A stretch of DNA of 18,109 bases from Chitinophagaceae bacterium UBA2793 (GTDB lineage Bacteria; Bacteroidota; Bacteroidia; Chitinophagales; Chitinophagaceae), in NCBI GenBank assembly GCA_002352045.1, contig DEHT01000069.1:3269-21377 (forward strand), in the 5' to 3' direction. The translations under genes were made by a program, and so were the position numbers. Position 1 is the stretch's first letter, and every line of letters starts with the position of its first letter. This document shows, piece after piece, positions 6,675 through 13,558 of this stretch. The notes beneath the pieces were generated by a model. The model saw only the letters and a list, made by a program, of their open reading frames with translations, made no database searches and was not told where the DNA came from.

Positions 6675-7829
6675 ATGAAAAAAATTTTACTCCTATTAGC
6701 ATTATCAACACTTGCTTGTATCTCCTGCAAAAGCAACAAAGATTATTTACAACGCTCCGATGAAGACAAAGCTTTGCAAGAGGCAGTAAAAAAATTAAAT
6801 AAAGAGCCCAACGATACCGAAGCAAGTATTGCATTACCTATTTTATATAAAAATATTTCAACCTTAAGGCTTGCCCGCATTAAAAGTTTAGAAAACAGCC
6901 GGGAAATAAACCGCTGGGATCGTATTATTTCAGAATACAATCAATTACAGTCTGCTTATAACAGCATCATCAACTCCACTGCTGCATTTAAATTAGTAAC
7001 TCCCGAAAACTACGGTACCCAATTAATGGAAACCAAGGAAAAAGCTGCAGCCGATTATTATGATTTAGCAGAATCTTACTTTGTAAAAGCAGGGAGAGAT
7101 AATGCAAAAAAAGCATTTAGTAATTATAAAAAAGCTGCCGGCTATGTTGCCAATTATAAAGATGCTACGGCAAAAATGAACCAGGCAAAAGAAAACGCCA
7201 TTGTAGATGTAGTAATAAACCCTGTGCAAGACAATAGCTTTTTTTACAACAATGGATGGGGTAATAGCTGGACCGGTTACAGCAACGATTATTTTCAACG
7301 CACTTTAGTGAGAGATTTGGATTATAACAGTGGCAACAACAGCCGCTATGCCGCCCGCTTTTACAGCGACTGGGAAGTAAGAAACAAAAACATAAAACCC
7401 GACTGGGAAGTAAACCTCACTCTACGCAATATGGATATTCCTATTCCACAACGCTACAATTATTCAAACAATAGAAGTAAACAAATAGAGATTGGTAAAG
7501 ACACATCCGGTCGTCCTATTTATCAAACCGTAACTGCCACCGTAAGAATAACCCGCTACAGTTTTACTGCATATGCAAGTATGGATGTTCAAATAAAAGA
7601 TATTGTAACGCCAAAAAGTATCAGCAACAGAAATTTTAGAGAAGATTACAGGTGGCAGGAAGAAAGTGGCACATACTCCGGTGATAGTCGTGCGCTTACC
7701 AATTCCGACTGGAATGCTATTAACAATGGAAGCTTTAGAGAGCCGCAAAGAGAGCAGGTGGTTGAAGAACTCTATCGAAAATTATATAGCAGCATTTTGA
7801 GTCATATTAGAACTACTGTTGAGTGGTAA
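6675..7829 (+). CDS. Putative lipoprotein of unknown function
   Basis: A 384-residue exported protein not matched to a named family. The N-terminus MKKILLLLALSTLACISCKS is a lipoprotein signal; lipidation could be at C15 (TLAC) or C18 (CISC), the latter followed by KS as is common in Bacteroidota surface or outer-membrane lipoproteins. Residues about 25-175 are mostly helical and TPR-like, with AAADYYDLAESYFVKAGRDNAKKAFSNYKKAAGYVANYKDA suggesting two helix-turn-helix repeats. Residues about 185-384 are rich in N, Y, W, S and R and look beta-stranded, with a charged DWEVRNKNIKPDWEVNLTLRNM segment. It is a single gene between the padR promoter region and convergent feoB, with its own -7 box at 6606. 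Export and lipidation are well supported; function is not. Confidence 0.82.
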   Translation: MKKILLLLALSTLACISCKSNKDYLQRSDEDKALQEAVKKLNKEPNDTEASIALPILYKNISTLRLARIKSLENSREINRWDRIISEYNQLQSAYNSIINSTAAFKLVTPENYGTQLMETKEKAAADYYDLAESYFVKAGRDNAKKAFSNYKKAAGYVANYKDATAKMNQAKENAIVDVVINPVQDNSFFYNNGWGNSWTGYSNDYFQRTLVRDLDYNSGNNSRYAARFYSDWEVRNKNIKPDWEVNLTLRNMDIPIPQRYNYSNNRSKQIEIGKDTSGRPIYQTVTATVRITRYSFTAYASMDVQIKDIVTPKSISNRNFREDYRWQEESGTYSGDSRALTNSDWNAINNGSFREPQREQVVEELYRKLYSSILSHIRTTVEW

Positions 7830-7843
7830 AACAAGTCAAAAGT

Positions 7844-7965
7844 AAAAATTCAAAAATCAAAACGGGAGCATAAGAGTTGTAGCTGTTTTTAATTTATTCA
7901 TAAGACAAAGAATGCGTCAACCCTATGGCTGGGCTGCCTTTTTTACTTTTTCCTTTTGAATTTTT
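7844..7965. repeat. AT-rich inverted repeat in convergent gap
   Basis: AAAAATTCAAAA (7844-7855) and TTTTGAATTTTT (7954-7965) are exact inverted copies about 98 nt apart, between the convergent lipoprotein and feoB genes; the right arm touches the feoB stop. Such A-rich stretches are common between genes in Bacteroidota. No T-ended tight hairpin was seen, so a terminator call is not made. Confidence 0.35.
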
Positions 7966-10081
7966 AATTAAAAATAATATAGGTAATCCAACTCAGCAAA
8001 TAAGCCAGAACCGTCATTGAAGTAAATTGTATTACCGGCCATTTCCAACTACGGGTTTCTCTTTTTACAATTGCCAAAGTGCTCATGCACTGAAGTGCTA
8101 TTACATAAAAAACCAATAATGATAATCCGGCTGCCAAAGTATAAACCGGTGTACCATCTGCACGGCGGGCAGCAGCCATTTTTTGTTTTAGAGTAGCTTC
8201 GTTTTCTTCAGTATTGCCGGCGCTATAAAGTGTAGCCATAGTGCCTACAAAAACTTCCCGTGCTGCAAAGGAGGTAATTAATGCTATGCCAATTTTCCAG
8301 TCGTAGCCCAAGGGTTCTATAGCGGGTTCAATAGCTTTGCCTACAATACCTGCGTAAGAATGTTCCAGTAAAGCCGCTTGTTTTTCGGCTTCCAACGCCT
8401 CGGCCTGCTGAGGCTGTTGTTCTATTAAGCGGTCGTACTTAAGAGACGCTTCCTGCATTTTGTTGGAAGGGCCGTAGCTGCTCATTGCCCAAAGTATAAG
8501 GCTAATAACAATGATTACTTTACCTGCTTCCACCACAAAAATTCTGGCTTTTTCTACCATAGTAGTTAAAGCATTTTTCCATCTTGGACTACGGTAAACG
8601 GGTAACTCTAAAATAAAAAAGCTTTTTTCTTTTGATTTGATAAACCATTTGGTAACCCATGCCATCATTAAAGCCAACACTATCCCCAAAACATAAAGTG
8701 CCATCATCACCAATCCGTGCAAACTTAAAAAGCCAAAAATATTTTTTGAAGGAATTACCAAGGCAATTAAAATAGTATAAACCGGCAACCTTGCACTGCA
8801 ACTCATGAGGGGTGTAACAAGTATGGTTAGCAGTCGTTCTTTTTTATTCTCAATATTTCGGGCACTCATTATGGCGGGTACGGCACATGCAAAACCGCTT
8901 ATCATGGGCATTATGCTTTTGCCATTGAGGCCTGCTTTACGCATCATGCGGTCGGTTAAAAAACTGATTCGTGCCATATAACCGCTGTCTTCCAGCAAAG
9001 TAATCAAGCCAAACATTATCATTATTTGAGGAACAAAAATTACAATACCGCCAATACCGGCCAACACACCATTTACCATTAAATCGCTCAACCAACCTTG
9101 CGGCAACACTTGGCCCATCCAACCGGTCAATTTAGCAAAACTCCAGTCAATGGCATCCATTGGATAGCTTGCTATCCAAAAAATACTTTGAAAAAATACA
9201 AACAGCACCAGCAACAAAATAAGGTAACCCCAAAACCGATGCAACAAAACATTGTCGAGCTTTTCGGTAAACAAAGAGCGTTTAAGAGGCCCATCTTCTA
9301 CAACCGTTTGTTGCATTGCCTGTTTTATTCGTGCAAAGCGTTGTAAAATTTCTTCTGCCTGAATTCGGGTATGGTTGAACTTATACGCTACTTCCGTTTG
9401 CTCAATTTTTTTATTCAGCTCCTGGGTCAAAAAAAAGTGCTCGTGGTTGATAAGATAATGTATAGCAGTATAATTTCCTGCCTCTGGTAAAATTGCTTTT
9501 ACCTGGTTAATCGCTTCGGGAGCCAACGCTTGTAAATCAATAAAATCTCTTGAATGGTTTTGCTGAAAATTTTCAGAAGTAAACTCAATTATTTTTTTTA
9601 GCTCTGCTATTCCCTTTTCTTTTCTTGGATTTATGGCAACAATAGGAACTCCCAACTCTCTTTCCAACCCTGCTATATCAATTTTAATTCCTTTGCTTTT
9701 GGCAATATCCATCATGGTTAAAGCCATTACCACCGGAACTTTTAAGTCTATAATTTGAGAGCAAAAGAGCAGGTTTCTTTTTAGGTTACTGGCATCGGTA
9801 ACCAGTACTACCAAATCTGGTTTTATCGTGGCATCCTGTTGAAGCAAAACTTTATACGCCACCCATTCGTCTGCTCGTTTTGGATAAAGGCTATAGGTTC
9901 CGGGCAGGTCAATAATATTTGCTTTTAGCTTATTTGAAATAGAAGATGAGCCTGTTCTTTTGTCAACCGTAACTCCGGGAAAATTGCCCACCTTTTGTTT
10001 AAGACCCGTAAGTACATTGAACAACGACGATTTTCCACTATTGGGATTGCCTACTAATGCTATATTTAAAATTGAACTCAC
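7964..10081 (-). CDS. feoB: Ferrous iron transporter FeoB
   Basis: Inner-membrane Fe(II) uptake GTPase, 705 residues (somewhat shorter than E. coli FeoB). The N-terminal G domain shows G1 GNPNSGKS (11-18), G2 region PGVTVDKRTG (35-44), G3 DLPG (58-61) and a G4 of the form TMMD (122-125), where the usual first residue is Asn. A helical spacer (about 170-275) precedes the membrane domain. The two Gate motifs are GFACAVPAIMSAR (396-408) and TPLMSCSARLPVY (423-435), with conserved Cys 399 and 428. Several further membrane helices run to the C-terminus. A charged soluble loop lies at about 540-575 and another at 622-645. No feoA was found on either side. The gene is divergent from the M28 peptidase gene, sharing a 207-nt control region, and convergent with the lipoprotein gene. 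Confidence 0.97.
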   Translation of the reverse strand: MSSILNIALVGNPNSGKSSLFNVLTGLKQKVGNFPGVTVDKRTGSSSISNKLKANIIDLPGTYSLYPKRADEWVAYKVLLQQDATIKPDLVVLVTDASNLKRNLLFCSQIIDLKVPVVMALTMMDIAKSKGIKIDIAGLERELGVPIVAINPRKEKGIAELKKIIEFTSENFQQNHSRDFIDLQALAPEAINQVKAILPEAGNYTAIHYLINHEHFFLTQELNKKIEQTEVAYKFNHTRIQAEEILQRFARIKQAMQQTVVEDGPLKRSLFTEKLDNVLLHRFWGYLILLLVLFVFFQSIFWIASYPMDAIDWSFAKLTGWMGQVLPQGWLSDLMVNGVLAGIGGIVIFVPQIMIMFGLITLLEDSGYMARISFLTDRMMRKAGLNGKSIMPMISGFACAVPAIMSARNIENKKERLLTILVTPLMSCSARLPVYTILIALVIPSKNIFGFLSLHGLVMMALYVLGIVLALMMAWVTKWFIKSKEKSFFILELPVYRSPRWKNALTTMVEKARIFVVEAGKVIIVISLILWAMSSYGPSNKMQEASLKYDRLIEQQPQQAEALEAEKQAALLEHSYAGIVGKAIEPAIEPLGYDWKIGIALITSFAAREVFVGTMATLYSAGNTEENEATLKQKMAAARRADGTPVYTLAAGLSLLVFYVIALQCMSTLAIVKRETRSWKWPVIQFTSMTVLAYLLSWITYIIFN

Positions 10082-10093
10082 TATTTTGATTGG

Positions 10094-10104
10094 CCCTATT
10101 AGGG
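10094..10104. promoter_or_regulatory. Palindrome CCCTATTAGGG at the feoB start region
   Basis: A perfect 5+1+5 palindrome between the feoB ATG (10081) and its predicted -7 box (10108-10115), thus at or near the transcription start. It contains one of three copies of TCCCTAAT (minus strand) in this gap. It does not look like a standard Fur box. A role in iron control is a guess from position. Confidence 0.4.
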
Positions 10105-10107
10105 AGG

Positions 10108-10115
10108 CAAAAATA
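10108..10115 (-). promoter_or_regulatory. Candidate feoB -7 box (TATTTTTG)
   Basis: The minus strand reads TATTTTTG, matching TAnnTTTG, 26 nt before the feoB ATG. A -33 TTTG at normal spacing is not evident. Confidence 0.5.
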
Positions 10116-10143
10116 AAGCATTGATATGGGTTTGCCCTTACGA

Positions 10144-10151
10144 ATTAGGGA
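10144..10151 (-). promoter_or_regulatory. TCCCTAAT motif, second of three copies
   Basis: TCCCTAAT is found on the minus strand at 10105-10098 and 10151-10144 and on the plus strand at 10246-10253, all within the 207-nt gap between divergent feoB and the M28 peptidase gene. The clustering suggests a shared regulator site. Confidence 0.35.
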
Positions 10152-10261
10152 AGCCAACATAGCAATCGGGAATTTTATTGCTTTTCCATCTGCCGCTTGT
10201 AAAATGATTGTAATTTTTTTATTTAAACAAGTCAACATCCTATTATCCCTAATACAATCTG

Positions 10262-10269
10262 TAAATTTG
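10262..10269 (+). promoter_or_regulatory. Candidate -7 box of the M28 peptidase gene
   Basis: TAAATTTG matches TAnnTTTG and lies 19 nt before the chosen TTG start (10289), implying a very short leader. A -33 element is not clear. A TCCCTAAT copy sits just upstream (10246-10253), within the promoter region. Confidence 0.6.
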
Positions 10270-10288
10270 CGAACTAAATTATTTGCAC

Positions 10289-11500
10289 TTGAAAAAGATA
10301 TTATTTGTAGTCGCCATGTTTGCCAGCACTGTTTTGTATGCTCAAAAGACTAAGGAAGACAAAAGAACAATGGAGCTTATAAAAAAGTCTGTTTATTTTT
10401 TGGCCGATGATAAATTAGAAGGCCGTAGAACCGGCACCAAAGGTGAAAAACTGGCGGCAGAATATATCAGCAAACAATTTAAAGCTGCAGGGTTAGAAGC
10501 CAAAGGAGACAATGGCTCATATTTGCAAGCATTTCCCATTAAAGGCGATGCAGAAAGAAAAGGCCATAATATAATTGGTTATATTGATAATAAAGCTGCA
10601 AATACCATTGTATTAGGTGCACACTACGATCACTTAGGTTATGGTGAAGATAAAAACTCTTTGTATCGTGGCGACTCTATCATGATTCATAATGGAGCAG
10701 ATGACAATGCCAGTGGTACCAGTGCCTTAATTGCATTAGGCTATTGGTTAAAAAAGTCTAATTTAAAAAAATACAACTATGTGCTGGTTGCTTTTTCGGG
10801 AGAAGAATTGGGCTTATTTGGTTCAAAATATTTTACAGAACATAGCCCCGTAGATATAACCAAGGTAAACTACATGATTAATATGGATATGGTGGGCCGC
10901 TTAAACGACAGCACCCATGGTATTAGCATAGGAGGCTTTGGCACTTCACCGGTTTGGGGCGAATTAATAAAAACTGATGATGCCTATTTTAAAATTAAAG
11001 TTGACAGCAGCGGTACAGGGCCAAGCGATCACACCTCGTTTTATGTAAAAGATATTCCGGTATTATTTTTCTTTACCGGCTCACATCTTGATTATCATAA
11101 ACCAAGCGATGATGCTCCTAAAATAAATTTCAATGGCATTGTAAGTATTGTTAATTATATAAAAGGCATTATACGATCAACAGATACCAAAGAAAAAATT
11201 GCTTTCACAAAAACAAGAGAAGTGCACAGTGGAATGGCAAGTAGCTTTAAAGTAACGCTGGGCGTTTTATTAGACTATACATTTGAAGGACCCGGGGTAT
11301 ATATTGATGCTGTAACCGAAGACAGGCCCGGAGCTAAAGCAGGTATGCTGGCAAAAGATATTGTACTGCAATTGGGCGAACATCCTATTGCAGATGTACA
11401 GGGCTATATGAAAGCATTGGGTAAATTTGAAAAAGGACAAACAGTACAGGCAAAAGTAAAACGAGGCGACAAAGAGTTAATGCTTCCTGTTACTTTTTAA
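10289..11500 (+). CDS. Secreted M28 family zinc peptidase with PDZ domain
   Basis: An exported aminopeptidase-type metallopeptidase, 403 residues. Start: TTG at 10289 gives a proper signal peptide, MKKILFVVAMFASTVLYA, with cleavage likely before QKTK; a TTG two codons earlier is possible, while the first ATG (10316) would destroy the signal. The M28 domain (about 25-295) has the two-zinc ligand set: H112 in GAHYDHLG, D138/D139 in NGADDNASG, the E172-E173 pair in SGEELG, D200 in INMDMVG, and a His in SHLDYHKPSD (266-273). A PDZ domain follows (about 320-403: VYIDAVTEDRPGAKAGMLAKDIVLQLG). M28 plus PDZ is a known arrangement in Bacteroidota. It probably acts on peptides in the periplasm or outside the cell. 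The IPExxxVDY gene follows after 14 nt. Specificity is unknown. Confidence 0.93.
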   Translation: MKKILFVVAMFASTVLYAQKTKEDKRTMELIKKSVYFLADDKLEGRRTGTKGEKLAAEYISKQFKAAGLEAKGDNGSYLQAFPIKGDAERKGHNIIGYIDNKAANTIVLGAHYDHLGYGEDKNSLYRGDSIMIHNGADDNASGTSALIALGYWLKKSNLKKYNYVLVAFSGEELGLFGSKYFTEHSPVDITKVNYMINMDMVGRLNDSTHGISIGGFGTSPVWGELIKTDDAYFKIKVDSSGTGPSDHTSFYVKDIPVLFFFTGSHLDYHKPSDDAPKINFNGIVSIVNYIKGIIRSTDTKEKIAFTKTREVHSGMASSFKVTLGVLLDYTFEGPGVYIDAVTEDRPGAKAGMLAKDIVLQLGEHPIADVQGYMKALGKFEKGQTVQAKVKRGDKELMLPVTF

Positions 11501-11514
11501 AAATAGATTTTAGT

Positions 11515-11958
11515 TTGCAAAAGTATAAACTCGATAACGATAGCCTTGCAGAAGCTTTTTTAGAGAACAGCTTTTTAATGGGCATAGTTGCCCCTATAAA
11601 AGACTATACCTTTACCTGGCACATCAACCAAATGCTTGGTTTTACTTTTAGAATAAACAATAGCCTCGAAATTCAATTACGCAAAAAAAACAGGAACTAT
11701 TTTTTTGCTGTGTATGAATTTATAAACACACATACCGGCGCATTTTATTATCTGTACAACAACCAAAACGACGGCGAATTTCTTTTGCCCGAGTTTAAAC
11801 ACCTCGATTTTTTATGGCTTGTTCAAGCCAGCGAAGAACCGGTTGACCTAAAAGAATGTGCAGCCCTTTTGCAAAATGTTCGCCTTATTCCCGCTGTGCA
11901 GCTTGCCAATGAATTAAGCAAAGAGAAAATAAAAAACAAACAGCATCTTGTTTTGTAA
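11515..11958 (+). CDS. IPExxxVDY family protein, TTG start
   Basis: A 147-residue soluble protein of the IPExxxVDY family, a small Bacteroidota group of unknown function. Family-like parts are the N-terminal YKLDNDSLAEAFLENSFLMGIVAPIKDYTFTWHINQMLGF, the central strand-rich RKKNRNYFFAVYEFINTHTGAFYYLYNNQ, and the C-terminal DFLWLVQAS...LLQNVRLIPAVQLANEL. The signature near the C-terminus is here degenerate (IPAVQLANE in place of IPExxxVDY). No ATG exists near the 5' end; TTG at 11515 is used. It begins 14 nt after the M28 peptidase stop, so the two are probably co-transcribed. No signal peptide or membrane segment is seen. Family recognition is good; function unknown. Confidence 0.8.
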   Translation: MQKYKLDNDSLAEAFLENSFLMGIVAPIKDYTFTWHINQMLGFTFRINNSLEIQLRKKNRNYFFAVYEFINTHTGAFYYLYNNQNDGEFLLPEFKHLDFLWLVQASEEPVDLKECAALLQNVRLIPAVQLANELSKEKIKNKQHLVL

Positions 11959-11959
11959 G

Positions 11960-11997
11960 TTTACTTCTTATCTATTTTGTTTATAGATAAATGTAAA
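11960..11997. promoter_or_regulatory. Stem-loop between IPExxxVDY and PCD genes
   Basis: TTATCTAT (11968-11975) and ATAGATAA (11983-11990) pair perfectly around a 7-nt loop. An outer TTTAC/GTAAA (11960-11964, 11993-11997) extends it across a small internal loop. A run of A, not T, follows on the plus strand, so it is not a standard terminator for the upstream gene. It may be an operator or a leader structure for the PCD gene at 12016. Confidence 0.35.
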
Positions 11998-12015
11998 TAA
12001 CAAAAAAAAATTTTT

Positions 12016-12255
12016 ATGTGGTTGCAAGAAAATAATTCACTGTATAGAAAGTTTGAGTTCAAAAACTTTTCCGAAGCATTTGGTTTTATAAGCCGGGTAG
12101 CATTGGCTGCCGAAAAAATGAGTCATCATCCCAGGTGGACCAATGTGTATAACACCGTAGAAATTTGGCTCAATACGCATGATGCCGGAGATGTTGTTAC
12201 CGAAAAAGATTATTTGCTTGCCAAAAAAATTGATGCTATTTTTTCGGCAATATGA
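12016..12255 (+). CDS. Pterin-4a-carbinolamine dehydratase
   Basis: A 79-residue dehydratase that recycles 4a-hydroxytetrahydrobiopterin to the quinonoid dihydropterin, normally serving aromatic amino acid hydroxylases. The family signature is clear: EKMSHHPRW (34-42) with the catalytic His pair H37-H38, a Trp/Tyr-containing strand VYNTVEIWL, then THDAGDVVTEKD with H55 and D65. It is shorter than the mammalian form (about 100 residues) because it starts near the conserved MW...NNSLYRKFEFKNFSEA; short forms of this kind occur in Bacteroidota. The stop overlaps the next start as ATGA, so it is coupled to the CtlX-type gene. No phenylalanine hydroxylase gene is in the window. Confidence 0.94.
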   Translation: MWLQENNSLYRKFEFKNFSEAFGFISRVALAAEKMSHHPRWTNVYNTVEIWLNTHDAGDVVTEKDYLLAKKIDAIFSAI

Positions 12256-13157
12256 AACAACATACCCGGCATATAGCAATGGTGAGGCCAATGGCTTTTG
12301 GCTATAATGAACAAACTGCTGCCAATAATTATTTTCAAAAAAAAGAAAGTACCGTTTTTAATGTGCACGAGTTAGCTCTTAAAGAGTTTGATACCATGGT
12401 TGCTCTTCTAAAGAGTAATGGTATTGATGTGTTGGTATTGCAAGATTCAGTTAGTCCGCCAAAGCCGGATGCCATATTTCCCAATAACTGGTTTTGCTGC
12501 AACAATGGATTGATACAGCTTTTTCCAATGTACGCTCCCAACAGAAGATTAGAAAAGCATAAGCAAATAATTGAAGCCATTCGATCTAAAACAGGTGTAC
12601 TTCTTTTAAAAGATTGGAGTGCTTATGAAGAAAAAAATATGTTTCTGGAAGGCACCGGCAGCATGGTGATTGATTATGTTTTTAATATTGCGTATGCCTG
12701 CATTTCTGCAAGAACCAATAAAGAATTGTTTGAACTGTTTTGCAAAGAAAATAATTACCTGCCCATTTCTTTTGAAGCCGCAGATGCCGGAGGAAATGAA
12801 ATATACCATACCAATGTAATGATGGCCCTGGGCGAAAAAATTGCCGTTGTTTGCCTGGCAGCCGTAAAAAATGAAATTGAAAAAACAAAACTCCTTCACG
12901 AATTACAAACAACCGGCCACCAAATAGTTGACATTAGCTTTGAGCAAATGAACCATTTTGCCGGCAATATGCTGGAGCTTATTAACAATAAAAACGAAAG
13001 GTTGATGGTGATGAGCAAACAGGCTTATTCGGCTTTAACTCCTCAGCAAATTGCTACCATTGAACAATACAACAGAATAATTACGCCGGATATAGGCAGC
13101 ATTGAAAATATTGGGGGCGGCAGTGTACGCTGCATGATGGCAGAATTGTTTTATTAA
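12252..13157 (+). CDS. ctlX: CtlX-type citrulline/arginine-handling hydrolase
   Basis: A 301-residue member of the guanidino-modifying (amidinotransferase/arginine deiminase) superfamily, closest in my reading to CtlX, named for citrulline use in Francisella. Motifs in order: MVRP (10-13), the substrate-pocket PDAIFPNNW (72-80), MFLEGTGSMV (130-139), catalytic His in YHTNVMM (185-191), HFAGNMLEL (235-243), and the nucleophile Cys294 in GGGSVRCMMAE. The set of Asp/Glu, His and Cys catalytic residues is intact. No signal peptide is seen, so the protein is cytoplasmic. The start overlaps the PCD stop by 4 nt (ATGA). After it comes the hairpin element, whose first T-run may end this transcript. 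Family is firm; citrulline versus another guanidino or ureido substrate is not decided by sequence alone. Confidence 0.88.
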   Translation: MKQHTRHIAMVRPMAFGYNEQTAANNYFQKKESTVFNVHELALKEFDTMVALLKSNGIDVLVLQDSVSPPKPDAIFPNNWFCCNNGLIQLFPMYAPNRRLEKHKQIIEAIRSKTGVLLLKDWSAYEEKNMFLEGTGSMVIDYVFNIAYACISARTNKELFELFCKENNYLPISFEAADAGGNEIYHTNVMMALGEKIAVVCLAAVKNEIEKTKLLHELQTTGHQIVDISFEQMNHFAGNMLELINNKNERLMVMSKQAYSALTPQQIATIEQYNRIITPDIGSIENIGGGSVRCMMAELFY

Positions 13158-13210
13158 TGGTAAACGTATTATGCTATTAGATTTACATTTGTTTTTCAAT
13201 ACAAAATAGA

Positions 13211-13396
13211 GATATCTTGCCACCCTGGCTCAGTATCAGGGACCCGAATTTGAGTTTACAGTAGTACAACTGAACCACATAGCTGCTTCCGACAAAGGGG
13301 CTGTAATCCCTGTCTGCCGTCAGGCAGGCTTTGTCGGGTTCCTTTTTTGTGTACTTTTTTGGAGAAGCAAAAAAGCACAAAGGCTTGCCGCAGGCA
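13211..13396. repeat. Structured hairpin-rich intergenic element
   Basis: This GC-richer island lies between the convergent ctlX and coiled-coil genes. It contains consecutive foldable units: CCCTG/CAGGG (13223-13241); an outer 9-bp stem CCGACAAAG/CTTTGTCGG (13289-13297, 13329-13337) enclosing an inner 8-bp stem CCTGTCTG/CAGGCAGG with loop CCGT (13309-13328); a long hairpin TTGTG-TA-CTTTTTTG with CAAAAAAG-CACAA (13347-13380, loop GAGAAG); and a small GCTTG/CAGGC stem (13383-13395). The flanks are ordinary AT-rich sequence, and the rest of the gap (13158-13210 and 13397-13558) holds nothing I can name. It resembles a dispersed REP-like repeat, or a structured RNA or terminator cluster; copy number cannot be seen here. 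Confidence 0.6.
13289..13348 (+). terminator. Possible ctlX terminator inside the hairpin element
   Basis: The nested stem 13289-13337 is followed on the plus strand by GGTTCC and then six T (13343-13348), about 130-190 nt after the ctlX stop. The long stem and T-run fit intrinsic termination, though the T-run starts 5 nt after the stem and also forms part of the next hairpin. Confidence 0.45.
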
Positions 13397-13558
13397 TCAG
13401 AATATAACAAGATTAAATTCTCTAAATGTATAAGTTGAAAAAGCTTTATCAATAGTATTAAAACCTTAGCATAACGAAAAATATTTCATCTTTGATTATA
13501 GTGTCTCATGTTGCTGGAAGAATTAAAACTTAAATTCAATAGCACAACACATTACTGG

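Noticed and set aside
7830..7963. Bidirectional terminator between the lipoprotein gene and feoB
   Set aside because: The only inverted repeat has arms about 98 nt apart and pure AT-rich sequence; no compact stem with T-run was found.
10038..10238. 66-codon frame upstream of feoB that could have been feoA
   Set aside because: Its translation has no FeoA (SH3-like) features, overlaps the feoB 5' end, and runs through the predicted promoter region.
13183..13452. 89-codon minus-strand frame and 65-codon plus-strand frame (13210-13407) across the hairpin element
   Set aside because: The two overlap on opposite strands, the plus frame has no start codon, the translations look like no known protein, and the DNA is explained better by its strong inverted repeats.
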